A DNA stretch of 28,627 bases, from the NCBI GenBank assembly GCA_030844565.1, contig JAUUNK010000046.1, positions 1-28,627 of the forward strand, read 5' to 3'. The stretch comes from Bacteroides ovatus (GTDB lineage: Bacteria; Bacteroidota; Bacteroidia; Bacteroidales; Bacteroidaceae). Shown here piece by piece: positions 18,235 through 27,104 of the stretch (position 1 is the stretch's first letter; every line of letters starts with the position of its first letter). A program made the position numbers and the translations under genes. The notes under the pieces were generated by a model that ran no database searches, had not been told where the DNA came from, and saw only the letters and a program-made list of their open reading frames with translations.

Positions 18235-19836
18235 CTAGCTGCACAAAGCCATTACATTCTCCTCAAATCGTTCTTTGTCACCGATAGCCTTATTTCGCAT
18301 CCGGCTACGGTAGTTATAGATAGTGGCGAGGGAATACCCCAGGAAGTGGGCAATCCGGTTGCTATCCACCACACCCAGCCGTATGAGAGCGAAGATACGA
18401 AGTTCCGTAGTCAGTAGCTCGTCGGATTTGGGATAAACCCGTGCTTCTTCCACCAACAGTTCGTTGAAGGAGGCGATGAAGTGGGGGAATAGTTTGAGGA
18501 ACGACTTGTCGAACTCATTATAGAACTCCTTTCGTTCGTCGCGGATAAACTGTTCCGACTTGATGGCTTTGAACAAGTCTTCTATGCGCGAGGCCATAGC
18601 CAGCTTGGCGAGCGAGCGACGGTAGGTTTCCAGCTTGTCCAGGTAGTTGACGCAGCGGTCGAGGTAGCGGGCGATATACACTTCTTTGATTTTCCCTGTC
18701 TGTTCTAGTTCGTGGTTGACGGAGCGTAACTGTTCGTTGGCAAGGCTGAGGTCGTGGCGCATGGCAGATAGCTTCTGCATCCAGCGGTAGAGGAAGAAAA
18801 CGGCAGTCAGCAGAAACAGGGAAAGCAGGCTGACACTGATAAGCATGGCACGGGAGATGACACGTTCCCGTTCTTCCTTCAACTTATAGGCTTTGTCGAT
18901 AATAGGGAAGAACTCCGTTACTTCCATAAAGCGGAGGCGGGCGTTGCATGCCACGGCGTCTTCCATCGAGCAGCTCAGATATTTATAGGCGCGGTCTACG
19001 TCTCCAAGTTGATACATCAGGTGAGCGAGTTTCTGTAAGGAGGCATATTCGCGGACGGACGATTCCAAGTCGGCAATCGCGGTGAGTGCCAGATAATAGA
19101 CTTCTTCTTCCATCTCGCCTTTGAGGTGGTGGGCTTCAGACATGGTATAGTAGATGTATACCTTTTGGCGTTCGTCGGTGGTTTCTCTTAGTGCTTGGTT
19201 CAGCATCGCCAGTGCCGTGTCGGCTTCTCCGCCAACAATACATTTCTCGGCGGCTACGGTGGTCCGGTTCACTTTCTGCGGCATCACGCTGATGATAGAG
19301 TCGCGGTAGGCGTCTGTTTTTTGCAGGTATTTCTGTTTTTCTTCTTTATTGGTGGTATAATCCGTCAGCCAGCCATAGCAGGCGCGGTAAGTTTGATAGT
19401 AAGATAGCAAGGTCTTTTTATCCAGCTTTTGCGGGTCTATCTTCTGCATTTGCTCGATGGCTTCGATATACATTCCCATCACACCCATGACTGTGGCAAG
19501 ATTCAAGGTGATTTCATTTTCCAATTCCGGTTTGTTCAGTTGGGGCAGAATATGCATTCTTTCATTTATATAATGAAGTGCAGAGTCCGCCTGATAGTGG
19601 AGATAGGCGTCGTAGAGGGAACCATAAACGCGGTATTTTTCATCAGGGGTGGAGACATGGGCGAGTTTTGTCTTGAGCTCCTTTATTTCTTTTTCTTTTT
19701 GGAGCTGATAGGTATTCTTTTGGTCGATAACCTTATCCAATTTTTTAAGAAATACTTTATTGCCTGCGCCCAAAGCAAACGCAGAGGTTGAAAAGACTAA
19801 GAAGAAAGATACTGCATAATAGGTTAGATTCTTCAT
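18235..19836 (-). CDS. susR: SusR-like membrane-anchored transcriptional activator (DUF6377 type)
   Basis: 533 residues from the ATG at 19836. An upstream in-frame ATG would add 35 residues, but starting at MKNLTYYAVSFFLVFSTSAFALG gives a clean signal peptide. Residues about 35-320 are helical and TPR-like, suited to a periplasmic sensor. A membrane helix spans about 328-350 (AMLISVSLLSLFLLTAVFFLYRW). Residues 355-380 look like a coiled coil, and the cytoplasmic C-terminus has a LuxR-like helix-turn-helix (ELRIFALIRLGVVDSNRIAHFLGYSLATIYNYRSR, 478-512). This order matches the DUF6377/SusR group, in which SusR of B. thetaiotaomicron activates starch genes in response to maltose-type oligosaccharides. 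Length and divergence from the susB homologue support the assignment. A paralogous regulator for another alpha-glucan remains possible. The stop codon is TAG. Confidence 0.72.
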   Translation of the reverse strand: MKNLTYYAVSFFLVFSTSAFALGAGNKVFLKKLDKVIDQKNTYQLQKEKEIKELKTKLAHVSTPDEKYRVYGSLYDAYLHYQADSALHYINERMHILPQLNKPELENEITLNLATVMGVMGMYIEAIEQMQKIDPQKLDKKTLLSYYQTYRACYGWLTDYTTNKEEKQKYLQKTDAYRDSIISVMPQKVNRTTVAAEKCIVGGEADTALAMLNQALRETTDERQKVYIYYTMSEAHHLKGEMEEEVYYLALTAIADLESSVREYASLQKLAHLMYQLGDVDRAYKYLSCSMEDAVACNARLRFMEVTEFFPIIDKAYKLKEERERVISRAMLISVSLLSLFLLTAVFFLYRWMQKLSAMRHDLSLANEQLRSVNHELEQTGKIKEVYIARYLDRCVNYLDKLETYRRSLAKLAMASRIEDLFKAIKSEQFIRDERKEFYNEFDKSFLKLFPHFIASFNELLVEEARVYPKSDELLTTELRIFALIRLGVVDSNRIAHFLGYSLATIYNYRSRMRNKAIGDKERFEENVMALCS

Positions 19837-19859
19837 AGGGTGCTCTTTAAAGATGTGCA

Positions 19860-19867
19860 CAAATATA
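19860..19867 (-). promoter_or_regulatory. -7 box of the susR-like gene
   Basis: On the minus strand this reads TATATTTG, a perfect TAnnTTTG -7 element, 23 bases upstream of the chosen ATG at 19836. No TTTG sits at the expected -33 distance, so the promoter is either weak or factor-dependent. The very short leader it implies supports the start at 19836 over the upstream in-frame ATG, which would lie upstream of this box. Confidence 0.4.
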
Positions 19868-19955
19868 AGAAATATAGCTTTGATAACACCTAATTTACTT
19901 CTAACTATTTTCATTTTCATTTGTATTTTTAGATATTTCATTAAATATTAATACT

Positions 19956-19991
19956 CTTATTTTCAGCTAGATAAGTTTTAATTCTACTTAT
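19956..19991. promoter_or_regulatory. candidate activator site in the divergent susR/susB region
   Basis: CTTAT at 19956-19960, ATAAGT at 19971-19976 and ACTTAT at 19986-19991 are spaced about 15 bases apart. The last two form a 6-bp inverted repeat with a 9-base gap. They lie 40-75 bases upstream of the susB -7 box, where an activator would bind. The region is very AT-rich, so chance is a real alternative. Confidence 0.25.
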
Positions 19992-20030
19992 ATTTATATT
20001 CTAGTCTAAGAATGGCGGGTACTATCCCCC

Positions 20031-20038
20031 TACATTTG
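20031..20038 (+). promoter_or_regulatory. -7 box upstream of susB
   Basis: TACATTTG is a perfect TAnnTTTG element 44 bases before the susB ATG. The -33 region lacks TTTG, which fits a promoter that depends on an activator such as the divergent SusR-like protein. Confidence 0.5.
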
Positions 20039-20082
20039 CATTGTCGGTTCGCCGAGCAAACATTAAAAATCTTATTGCAACC

Positions 20083-22293
20083 ATGAAAAAGAAATTATTG
20101 ATTCTGACCTTTCTCTGTGCTCCCTTCCTTTCCAATGCACAAGAGAAGCTGACCTCGCCGGATGGAAATCTGGTAATGACCTTCCAATTGAATCGCGAAG
20201 GTGCTCCTATGTATGAATTGAGTTACAAAGAAAAAGCAGTTATCAAACCAAGCACCTTGGGGCTCGAATTGAAGAAAGAAGGAAACACTCCCACTGACTT
20301 CGATTGGTCAGAGCACAAAGACCCGGATAAACTCGATTCAAAGACTAATCTGTATAACGGCTTTGAACTGAAAGAAGCCAAGACTACTACTTTTGATGAA
20401 ACCTGGCAACCCGTGTGGGGAGAAGAGAAAGAAATACGCAATCATTATAATGAGTTGGCGGTAACGTTGTATCAGCCCGTGAACGAACGCTCTATCCGCA
20501 TACGCTTCCGCCTGTTCAACGATGGCTTGGGCTTCCGCTATGAATTCCCCCAGCAAAAGTCGCTGAACTATTTCGTTATTAAAGAAGAGCATTCACAGTT
20601 TGCCATGGCAGGCGACCACACCGCTTACTGGATACCCGGCGACTATGACACGCAGGAATATGACTACACTATCTCACGTCTTTCTGAAATCAGAGGATTG
20701 ATGAAGCAAGCCATCACGCCCAACTCTTCCCAGACTCCCTTCTCGCCGACAGGTGTACAGACTTCCCTGATGATGAAGACGGACGATGGACTCTACATCA
20801 ATCTTCACGAAGCAGCCCTTATTGACTACTCCTGCATGCACCTCAACCTCGATGACAAGAACATGGTGTTCGAGTCTTGGCTGACTCCGGATGCCAAAGG
20901 AGATAAAGGCTACATGCAGACCCCTTGCCAGAGCCCTTGGCGTACAGTGATTGTGAGCGACGATGCCCGTAACATCCTTGCTTCCCGCATCACGCTCAAC
21001 CTGAACGAGCCTTGTAAGATTGCCGATGCCGCTTCATGGGTGAAGCCGGTGAAGTATATCGGTGTATGGTGGGATATGATTACCGGAAAAGGCTCTTGGG
21101 CTTATACCGACGAACTGACTAGTGTGAAACTCGGAGAAACTGACTATTCCAAGACACAGCCCAACGGCAAACATTCTGCCAACACTGCCAATGTGAAACG
21201 TTATATCGACTTTGCTGCCGCCCATGGTTTTGATGCTGTGCTGGTAGAAGGCTGGAACGAAGGCTGGGAAGACTGGTTCGGCAAGAGCAAAGACTATGTA
21301 TTCGACTTCGTTACTCCTTATCCTGATTTCGATGTGAAGGAAATCCATCGTTATGCGGCAAGCAAAGGAATCAAAATGATGATGCACCACGAAACTTCCT
21401 CTTCCGTACGCAACTACGAACGCCACATGGACAAGGCTTACCAGTTTATGGTAGACAATGGATACAATTCGGTAAAGAGCGGTTACGTTGGCGATATTAT
21501 CCCCCGCGGAGAACATCACTACGGTCAGTGGATGAACAACCATTATCTCTATGCAGTGACTAAAGCCGCCGACTACAAAATTATGGTCAATGCGCACGAA
21601 GCTACCCGCCCGACAGGTATCTGCCGCACTTATCCCAACCTCATCGGCAACGAGTCGGCACGCGGAACAGAGTACGAATCCTTCGGAGGAAACAAGGTAT
21701 ATCACACGACGATTCTTCCTTTCACCCGTCTCATTGGCGGTCCGATGGATTATACTCCCGGTATCTTCGAGACTCATTGCAACAAGATGAACCCGGGAAA
21801 CAACTCCCAGGTACGTTCTACCATTGCCCGCCAGTTGGCATTATACGTCACTATGTACAGTCCCCTACAGATGGCTGCCGACATTCCCGATAACTACGAG
21901 CGCTTTATGGACGCTTTCCAGTTCATCAAAGACGTAGCGATTGACTGGGACGAAAGTAAGTACCTCGAAGCTGAGCCGGGAGAATATATCACGATTGCCC
22001 GCAAGGCGAAAGGCACAGACGACTGGTATGTGGGTTGTACAGCCGGAGAAAACGGACATGCCTCGCGATTGGCACTCGACTTCCTGACTCCGGGTAAGCA
22101 ATATGTAGCTACCATCTACGCCGATGCCAAAGATGCCGACTGGAAAGAGAACCCGCAGGCATATACCATCAAGAAAGGCATCGTCACTTCTAAGAGCAAA
22201 CTCAACTTGCGCGCAGCCAACGGAGGCGGATATGCAATCAGCATTAAAGAGGTAAAAGATAAATCAGAGGCTAAAGGATTGAAGAAGCTGTAA
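20083..22293 (+). CDS. susB: SusB, periplasmic GH97 alpha-glucosidase
   Basis: 736 residues from the ATG at 20083, which opens a signal peptide (MKKKLLILTFLCAPFLSNAQ); a TTG-started extension from 20041 would bury it. The protein is very close, as I recall it, to SusB of B. thetaiotaomicron (738 aa) and differs by two residues in the leader. GH97 catalytic and calcium-binding positions are intact: Glu437 (MMHHETSS), Glu506 (NAHEATRP), Glu524 and Glu530 (GNESARGTEYE), matching Glu439, 508, 526 and 532 of that enzyme. The N-terminal beta-sandwich covers about residues 21-290, the TIM barrel about 300-640 (VKYIGVWWDM onward) and a C-terminal beta domain the rest. GH97 SusB is an inverting, calcium-dependent enzyme releasing glucose from alpha-glucans in the periplasm. 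The gene is divergent from susR and 175 bases upstream of susC. Confidence 0.93.
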   Translation: MKKKLLILTFLCAPFLSNAQEKLTSPDGNLVMTFQLNREGAPMYELSYKEKAVIKPSTLGLELKKEGNTPTDFDWSEHKDPDKLDSKTNLYNGFELKEAKTTTFDETWQPVWGEEKEIRNHYNELAVTLYQPVNERSIRIRFRLFNDGLGFRYEFPQQKSLNYFVIKEEHSQFAMAGDHTAYWIPGDYDTQEYDYTISRLSEIRGLMKQAITPNSSQTPFSPTGVQTSLMMKTDDGLYINLHEAALIDYSCMHLNLDDKNMVFESWLTPDAKGDKGYMQTPCQSPWRTVIVSDDARNILASRITLNLNEPCKIADAASWVKPVKYIGVWWDMITGKGSWAYTDELTSVKLGETDYSKTQPNGKHSANTANVKRYIDFAAAHGFDAVLVEGWNEGWEDWFGKSKDYVFDFVTPYPDFDVKEIHRYAASKGIKMMMHHETSSSVRNYERHMDKAYQFMVDNGYNSVKSGYVGDIIPRGEHHYGQWMNNHYLYAVTKAADYKIMVNAHEATRPTGICRTYPNLIGNESARGTEYESFGGNKVYHTTILPFTRLIGGPMDYTPGIFETHCNKMNPGNNSQVRSTIARQLALYVTMYSPLQMAADIPDNYERFMDAFQFIKDVAIDWDESKYLEAEPGEYITIARKAKGTDDWYVGCTAGENGHASRLALDFLTPGKQYVATIYADAKDADWKENPQAYTIKKGIVTSKSKLNLRAANGGGYAISIKEVKDKSEAKGLKKL

Positions 22294-22321
22294 ATAGCTA
22301 GTAATTAGCGGAGGGAATGGA

Positions 22322-22354
22322 GTTATGGGGAGTCTAAAGCCAGCTCTCCATAAC
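22322..22354 (+). promoter_or_regulatory. intercistronic hairpin between susB and susC
   Basis: GTTATGGGGAG at 22322-22332 pairs with CTCTCCATAAC at 22344-22354 at 10 of 11 positions. The purine-rich flank GAGGGAATGG and the pyrimidine-rich flank CCCTTCTCTCCC can extend the stem imperfectly. No T tract follows, so it is not a classical terminator. It could be an RNA-stability or processing element setting different levels of susB and susCDE. I saw no convincing promoter box in the remaining bases before susC. Confidence 0.5.
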
Positions 22355-22468
22355 CCTTCTCTCCCGGGATAACAACCGTTTTCAATAGGTATTTTTTCTT
22401 TCACAATCATTCAACCACATGAATAATGATACTATTACTATAATTGTTAACTTTAGTTTTTATAATGC

Positions 22469-25400
22469 ATGAGACAAATTAATCTCAGAATCTTTCAATG
22501 GATTCTTCCCCTCATATTGGGGTTTATATCATTGGACGCTTATGCACAGCAAGTCACTGTCAAAGGACACGTGAAAGACGCTACAGGCGAACCGGTGATT
22601 GGTGCGAACGTTATTATTAAAGGCGCAGCAACAACAGGGACGATTACCGATTTCGACGGTAACTTCACCTTGAACGCTGCTCCGGATGTTGTACTGACTA
22701 TTACCTTTGTAGGCTACAAGCCCGCCGAAGTGAAGGCTGCCCCTTCCGTTACGGTCACCCTTCAAGACGATACCCAACTGTTGAGCGACGTAGTTGTCAT
22801 CGGCTACGGCTCGGTGAAGAAGAGCGACTTGAGCGGTTCTGTAGTAGCCATCAAAGCTGAGGATATGAATCGGGGTGCTGTCACTTCTCCCCAAGAATTG
22901 ATTCAAGGCAAAGTGCCGGGATTGTTCGTTGCCCCGGGCGACGGTAGCCCCGGAGCAGGTTCCACCATCCGCATCCGTGGAGGTGCTTCGCTCAATGCTT
23001 CCAACGACCCGTTGATAGTGATTGATGGTATCCCCACCTCCAACGATGCAGCCCCGGGCACACCCAATGCGCTGGCTACTATCAACCCCAACGACATCGA
23101 GACATTCACCGTGCTGAAAGATGCTTCCGCCACTGCTATCTATGGTTCGCGCGCATCTAACGGTGTCATTATCATCACCACCAAGAAAGGCTCTCAGGGC
23201 AAGGTGAAAGTTTCCTATTCGGGCAGCTTCACCGCCAAAGACGCTTACAAGCGCGTGCCTACCCTCGGCGCCGATGAATTCCGCGAAGTGCTGCTCAACC
23301 AGTATGCCGAAGGCACTGCACAAGGCAACACCGTTCGTGAAATCCTCAATAAGTATCCTAACCAGTCCACCAACTGGCAGGATGCCATCTATCAGACAGG
23401 TCTGAGCACCGACCAGAACATAGCTGTCTCCGGCAAGACAGGCATCTTGCCCTATCGTGTCAGCTTGGGATACAACAATGAGCGCGGTACGCTCAAGACT
23501 TCCACTTATGAACGTTATACCGCTGCTGTCAACCTCAGCCCGAAGTTCTTTAAAGAGCATCTGAGCGTAGACATCAACGTAAAAGGGACCATCAACAAGA
23601 ACCGCTTTGCCGACTCCGGCGCAGTGGGTGCAGCCGCTTTCTTCGACCCCACCAAGCCGATGTATACCGACAACGGAAACTACCACGGCTATTGGAACTG
23701 GTCCGAAGTGCCCGGCGCCGTTCAGTCCGTTGCCACCTGGAACCCGCTCTCCTTATTATATGACAGAGACAACCACGGAAAGACCAACCGCAGCTTGGGC
23801 AACATTCAGCTCGACTACAAGATTCACGGACTGGAAGACCTCCATGCCAACCTCAACCTCGGCTACGACGTGGCGAAGACAACCGGACAGAACTTCGTAT
23901 CTCCCGGCTCCATCCAGAGCGTGCAGGACACTAACTTCCCCAATGTGGGTAGTGGAAACACCTGGAACAACCTGCGCCGCAACCACTTGCTCGACTTTTA
24001 CCTGAGCTATGCCAAAGAGCTGGAATCCATCAAGAGTCACTTCGACGTGATGGCAGGTTACTCCTGGCAGCATTTCTACTATGCCAACCACGACATCAAC
24101 TATTCCAATCCCACTGACGGAAGCGAAGGTGCTAAAGAAGGCTATACGTATAATGAGAATGAAGGCAGATACATCCGCGACGACCACCGCCGTATTCCTT
24201 ATGAGAACTACCTCGTGTCTTTCTTCGGTCGATTGAATTATAACTTCATGGGTCGCTACCTGCTCACCGCCACCCTGCGTCGCGACGGTTCTTCCCGCTT
24301 CAGCAAGAACAACCGTTGGGGACTCTTCCCCTCCGCCGCCCTGGCATGGACCATTAGCGACGAGGCTTTCATGAAAGGAACACAGGACGTGTTGTCCAAA
24401 CTGAAACTCCGTCTGGGCTATGGCGTCACAGGTCAGCAAGAAATTGGTGATTACCAGTATCTCACTACTTACTCGTTCAGCACCAACCCCAATACCACCT
24501 ATCTGGGCACTACGTTGCTGAAACCCAACGGCTACAGCCCCGACCTGAAGTGGGAACAAACGGCTACCTACAACGTTGCCATCGACTACGGATTCCTCAA
24601 CAACCGCATCAACGGTAGCATCGAATACTACCAGAAGCATACGAAAGACTTGCTGAACACCGTAAGTGCACCTGCCGGAACGAACTTCACCAACCAGATT
24701 ACCGCCAACGTGGGAGAGATGAAGAACAAAGGTGTGGAATTCAACATCAACGCTATGGTGATACAAGCGAGAAACTTCTCCTGGAACCTGGGCTACAACG
24801 TGACCTGGAACGACAGCAAGATTACCAAGCTGACCGCCAACTACAACCCCGAATATCAGGGTATAGACGCCGGAACCAACCAGAAGCACCAGATAAACGA
24901 GATGCCCAACACCTTCTACCTCTTCCAGCAGGTGTATGACAAGGACGGTAAAGCCATCCAGAACGCATTCGTAGACCGCAACCACGACGGAGCCATCACC
25001 GAAGCCGACCGCTACCTGACAGGCAAAAGCCCGATGGCTAAAGTCTTCATGGGACTTAGCTCCGAGTTCACCTACCGCAACTGGGACCTTGGCTTCAACC
25101 TCCGTGCCAACCTGGGTAACTACGTCTACAACTCCCTCGCCGCAGGCAACAGCACCATGAATAACTACGGCGGCAAAGGCTTCCTCGTAAACTACTACGA
25201 TGGAATCTACCGCACGGGCTTCACCCAAATCAACAGTACCGAGCAGGGAGCCAGCGATTACTTCCTCGAGAACGCCTCTTTCCTCAAGATGGATAATATC
25301 ACCTTGGGCTACTCGTTCAAGAAGTTCTTTACCAACCGCCTGTCGGGACGTATCAGCGCCTCGGTGCAGAACGTGTTTACCATCACCAAGTACAACGGTC

Positions 25401-25483
25401 TCGACCCCGAAACCTCTGCCATAGACGGCAGCATGTGGCCGCGCCCGCGTATCTTTACACTGGGTGTTAATCTTAACTTTTAA
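22469..25483 (+). CDS. susC: SusC, TonB-dependent outer-membrane oligosaccharide transporter
   Basis: 1004 residues with a signal peptide cut near DAYA/QQ (residue 26). Residues 28-100 form the carboxypeptidase-regulatory-like domain typical of SusC proteins (VKGHVKDATGEPVIGANV, TDFDGNFTL). A TonB-box-like DVVVIGYG follows at 107-114, and the plug domain spans about 115-240, including SGSVVAIKAEDM, IRIRGGASLNASNDPLIVIDG and VLKDASATAIYGSRASNGVIIITTKKG. The rest is a 22-strand-type barrel ending in terminal Phe (FTLGVNLNF). SusC forms a lidded pore with SusD and imports maltooligosaccharides. Length is almost that of SusC of B. thetaiotaomicron. The operon order susC-susD-susE, with an 11-base gap to susD, fits. 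Starch specificity is inferred from the neighbouring susB and susE genes. Confidence 0.9.
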   Translation: MRQINLRIFQWILPLILGFISLDAYAQQVTVKGHVKDATGEPVIGANVIIKGAATTGTITDFDGNFTLNAAPDVVLTITFVGYKPAEVKAAPSVTVTLQDDTQLLSDVVVIGYGSVKKSDLSGSVVAIKAEDMNRGAVTSPQELIQGKVPGLFVAPGDGSPGAGSTIRIRGGASLNASNDPLIVIDGIPTSNDAAPGTPNALATINPNDIETFTVLKDASATAIYGSRASNGVIIITTKKGSQGKVKVSYSGSFTAKDAYKRVPTLGADEFREVLLNQYAEGTAQGNTVREILNKYPNQSTNWQDAIYQTGLSTDQNIAVSGKTGILPYRVSLGYNNERGTLKTSTYERYTAAVNLSPKFFKEHLSVDINVKGTINKNRFADSGAVGAAAFFDPTKPMYTDNGNYHGYWNWSEVPGAVQSVATWNPLSLLYDRDNHGKTNRSLGNIQLDYKIHGLEDLHANLNLGYDVAKTTGQNFVSPGSIQSVQDTNFPNVGSGNTWNNLRRNHLLDFYLSYAKELESIKSHFDVMAGYSWQHFYYANHDINYSNPTDGSEGAKEGYTYNENEGRYIRDDHRRIPYENYLVSFFGRLNYNFMGRYLLTATLRRDGSSRFSKNNRWGLFPSAALAWTISDEAFMKGTQDVLSKLKLRLGYGVTGQQEIGDYQYLTTYSFSTNPNTTYLGTTLLKPNGYSPDLKWEQTATYNVAIDYGFLNNRINGSIEYYQKHTKDLLNTVSAPAGTNFTNQITANVGEMKNKGVEFNINAMVIQARNFSWNLGYNVTWNDSKITKLTANYNPEYQGIDAGTNQKHQINEMPNTFYLFQQVYDKDGKAIQNAFVDRNHDGAITEADRYLTGKSPMAKVFMGLSSEFTYRNWDLGFNLRANLGNYVYNSLAAGNSTMNNYGGKGFLVNYYDGIYRTGFTQINSTEQGASDYFLENASFLKMDNITLGYSFKKFFTNRLSGRISASVQNVFTITKYNGLDPETSAIDGSMWPRPRIFTLGVNLNF

Positions 25484-25494
25484 AACCGAATATC

Positions 25495-27081
25495 ATGAGA
25501 AAGAAATTCTATATACTGGCATTAGCCTGCCTCACCGGCTTCGCGAGCTGTGTAGGCGATTTGGATGTACAGCCTCTGGACTCCACTGTAGTAACGGGGG
25601 AAAGAGCTTATACCGACGCTGCAAGCTACACTAAAGGATTAAATAAGATATACTCCGTCTGGGCACTCTCCGGACAAAATGGAGGTGACTCCGACATTGC
25701 CGGGCTCGACGGTGGAAACACTGTACTCATGCGCTGCTGGTGGACCATGCAAGAGCAGAGTACTGACGAATGCAAGAACGCCTCCAACGATGCCTGGGCA
25801 ACCGAAATCAACGGACTGACCTGGACTACCAGCAAGAACGAAATCATCGAAGGCGTATACCAACGCTGCATGTTCGTCGTGGCACTCACCAACGAGTTTA
25901 TGAAGAACATAGACAACGCTCCCGCCGAGATAGACCGTCAAAGCTATGCCGCACAGGCACGCTTCAACCGTGCGCTTGCCTATTACGTGCTGATGGATGC
26001 CTTTGCCCGTCCGCCGTTCATCACCGAGAAGAACTACTCCCTCAACCCGTCGCAGCTCTCCCGCGCGGACCTTTTCGGCTGGATTGAAAGCGAGCTCACT
26101 GCCATCAAAGCCGACCTGCCCGCCACCCGCACCGAATATGGACGCGCCGACCAAACAGTGGTAGACGCCCTGCTGGCACGCATGTATCTCAACGCCGAAG
26201 TCTATACCGGACAGCCCCGCTACACAGACTGTATCGAAGCCTGCAAGCGCATCATCCCGCACTACTCGCTCGCCTCCAACTATGCCGAATTGTTCCTTGC
26301 CGACAATGGCGAGAATCCCGAGACGCTGAAAGAGATTATCTACCCCGTCATCTTCGATGGAGAGAAGACTCAATCCTGGGGAATGGCAGCTCTCATCGTC
26401 GGTGCCCGCAAAGAAGCCTGCGACGGTGTTCGCGAAGGATGGAGCGTCTTCCGCAGCACGCAGAACCTCGTGACGCTCTTCGACTTTGAAGATAACGATA
26501 ACCCCCGCCCCCAAGAAATATTGGATAAGCGTGGCATCTTCGACGACTATGAAGGCGTGTGTGACTACCGGATAACCACCGGCGTGGTAGGAACCTTCGA
26601 GACCGAAGGCTGGGGAGTACGCAAATATAAGAACACCACCCGCACCGGAGCTCCCGGACAACAGGACTTGTGGGTGGATACCGACTTTCCCTTATTCCGC
26701 CTGGGAGATATTTACCTGATGTATGCCGAGTCTGTAGCACGTGGCGGCGAAGGCGGCAACATCGCCACAGCCGTAGGTTACGTCAATCAACTCCGCGACC
26801 GCGCTTATGGCGACACACAACACCGCCAGATAGACGCAGCTTGGCTCAAAGCCGACAACTACCGCAACATCCTCAACGAAAGGGGACGTGAACTCTACTG
26901 GGAAGGTGTCCGCCGCACGGACTTGGTTCGTTTCGGTCTCTACACTTCTTCTTCCTACACCTGGCCTGCCAAAGGCGGTGTCATTAGCGGAGTAGGTGTT
27001 CAAGAGAAATATAATGTTTTCCCCATTCCCGTTTCCGACACCAGCGTGAATGGGCAACTGACGCAGAATAAGGATTATTAA
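25495..27081 (+). CDS. susD: SusD-family surface glycan-binding lipoprotein
   Basis: 528 residues with lipobox FASC (Cys19) followed by VGDLD, so it is lipidated and probably surface-exposed. SusD-family hallmarks are present: the N-terminal SusD-like half with TPR helices (ARFNRALAYYVLMDAFARPPF at 155-175, ADQTVVDALLARMYLNAEVYTG at 218-239) and the C-terminal half with FPLFRLGDIYLMYAESVARGG (398-418), INERGRELYWEGVRRTDLVRFG-like text at 460-481 and KYNVFPIPVSD (505-515). It would act as the lid of the SusC pore. In the segment TDECKNASNDAWATEING (90-107) the tryptophan pattern differs from that of B. thetaiotaomicron SusD, so sugar contacts may differ. It starts 11 bases after susC and ends 23 bases before susE. 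Confidence 0.88.
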   Translation: MRKKFYILALACLTGFASCVGDLDVQPLDSTVVTGERAYTDAASYTKGLNKIYSVWALSGQNGGDSDIAGLDGGNTVLMRCWWTMQEQSTDECKNASNDAWATEINGLTWTTSKNEIIEGVYQRCMFVVALTNEFMKNIDNAPAEIDRQSYAAQARFNRALAYYVLMDAFARPPFITEKNYSLNPSQLSRADLFGWIESELTAIKADLPATRTEYGRADQTVVDALLARMYLNAEVYTGQPRYTDCIEACKRIIPHYSLASNYAELFLADNGENPETLKEIIYPVIFDGEKTQSWGMAALIVGARKEACDGVREGWSVFRSTQNLVTLFDFEDNDNPRPQEILDKRGIFDDYEGVCDYRITTGVVGTFETEGWGVRKYKNTTRTGAPGQQDLWVDTDFPLFRLGDIYLMYAESVARGGEGGNIATAVGYVNQLRDRAYGDTQHRQIDAAWLKADNYRNILNERGRELYWEGVRRTDLVRFGLYTSSSYTWPAKGGVISGVGVQEKYNVFPIPVSDTSVNGQLTQNKDY

Positions 27082-27104
27082 TCACTAAAAACAACGCATG
27101 TAAT

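Noticed and set aside
18235..19941. Longer form of the SusR-like protein starting at 19941
   Set aside because: The extra 35 residues are basic and would hide the signal peptide that begins at MKNLTYY. A -7 box at 19860-19867 also places transcription start downstream of the longer start codon.
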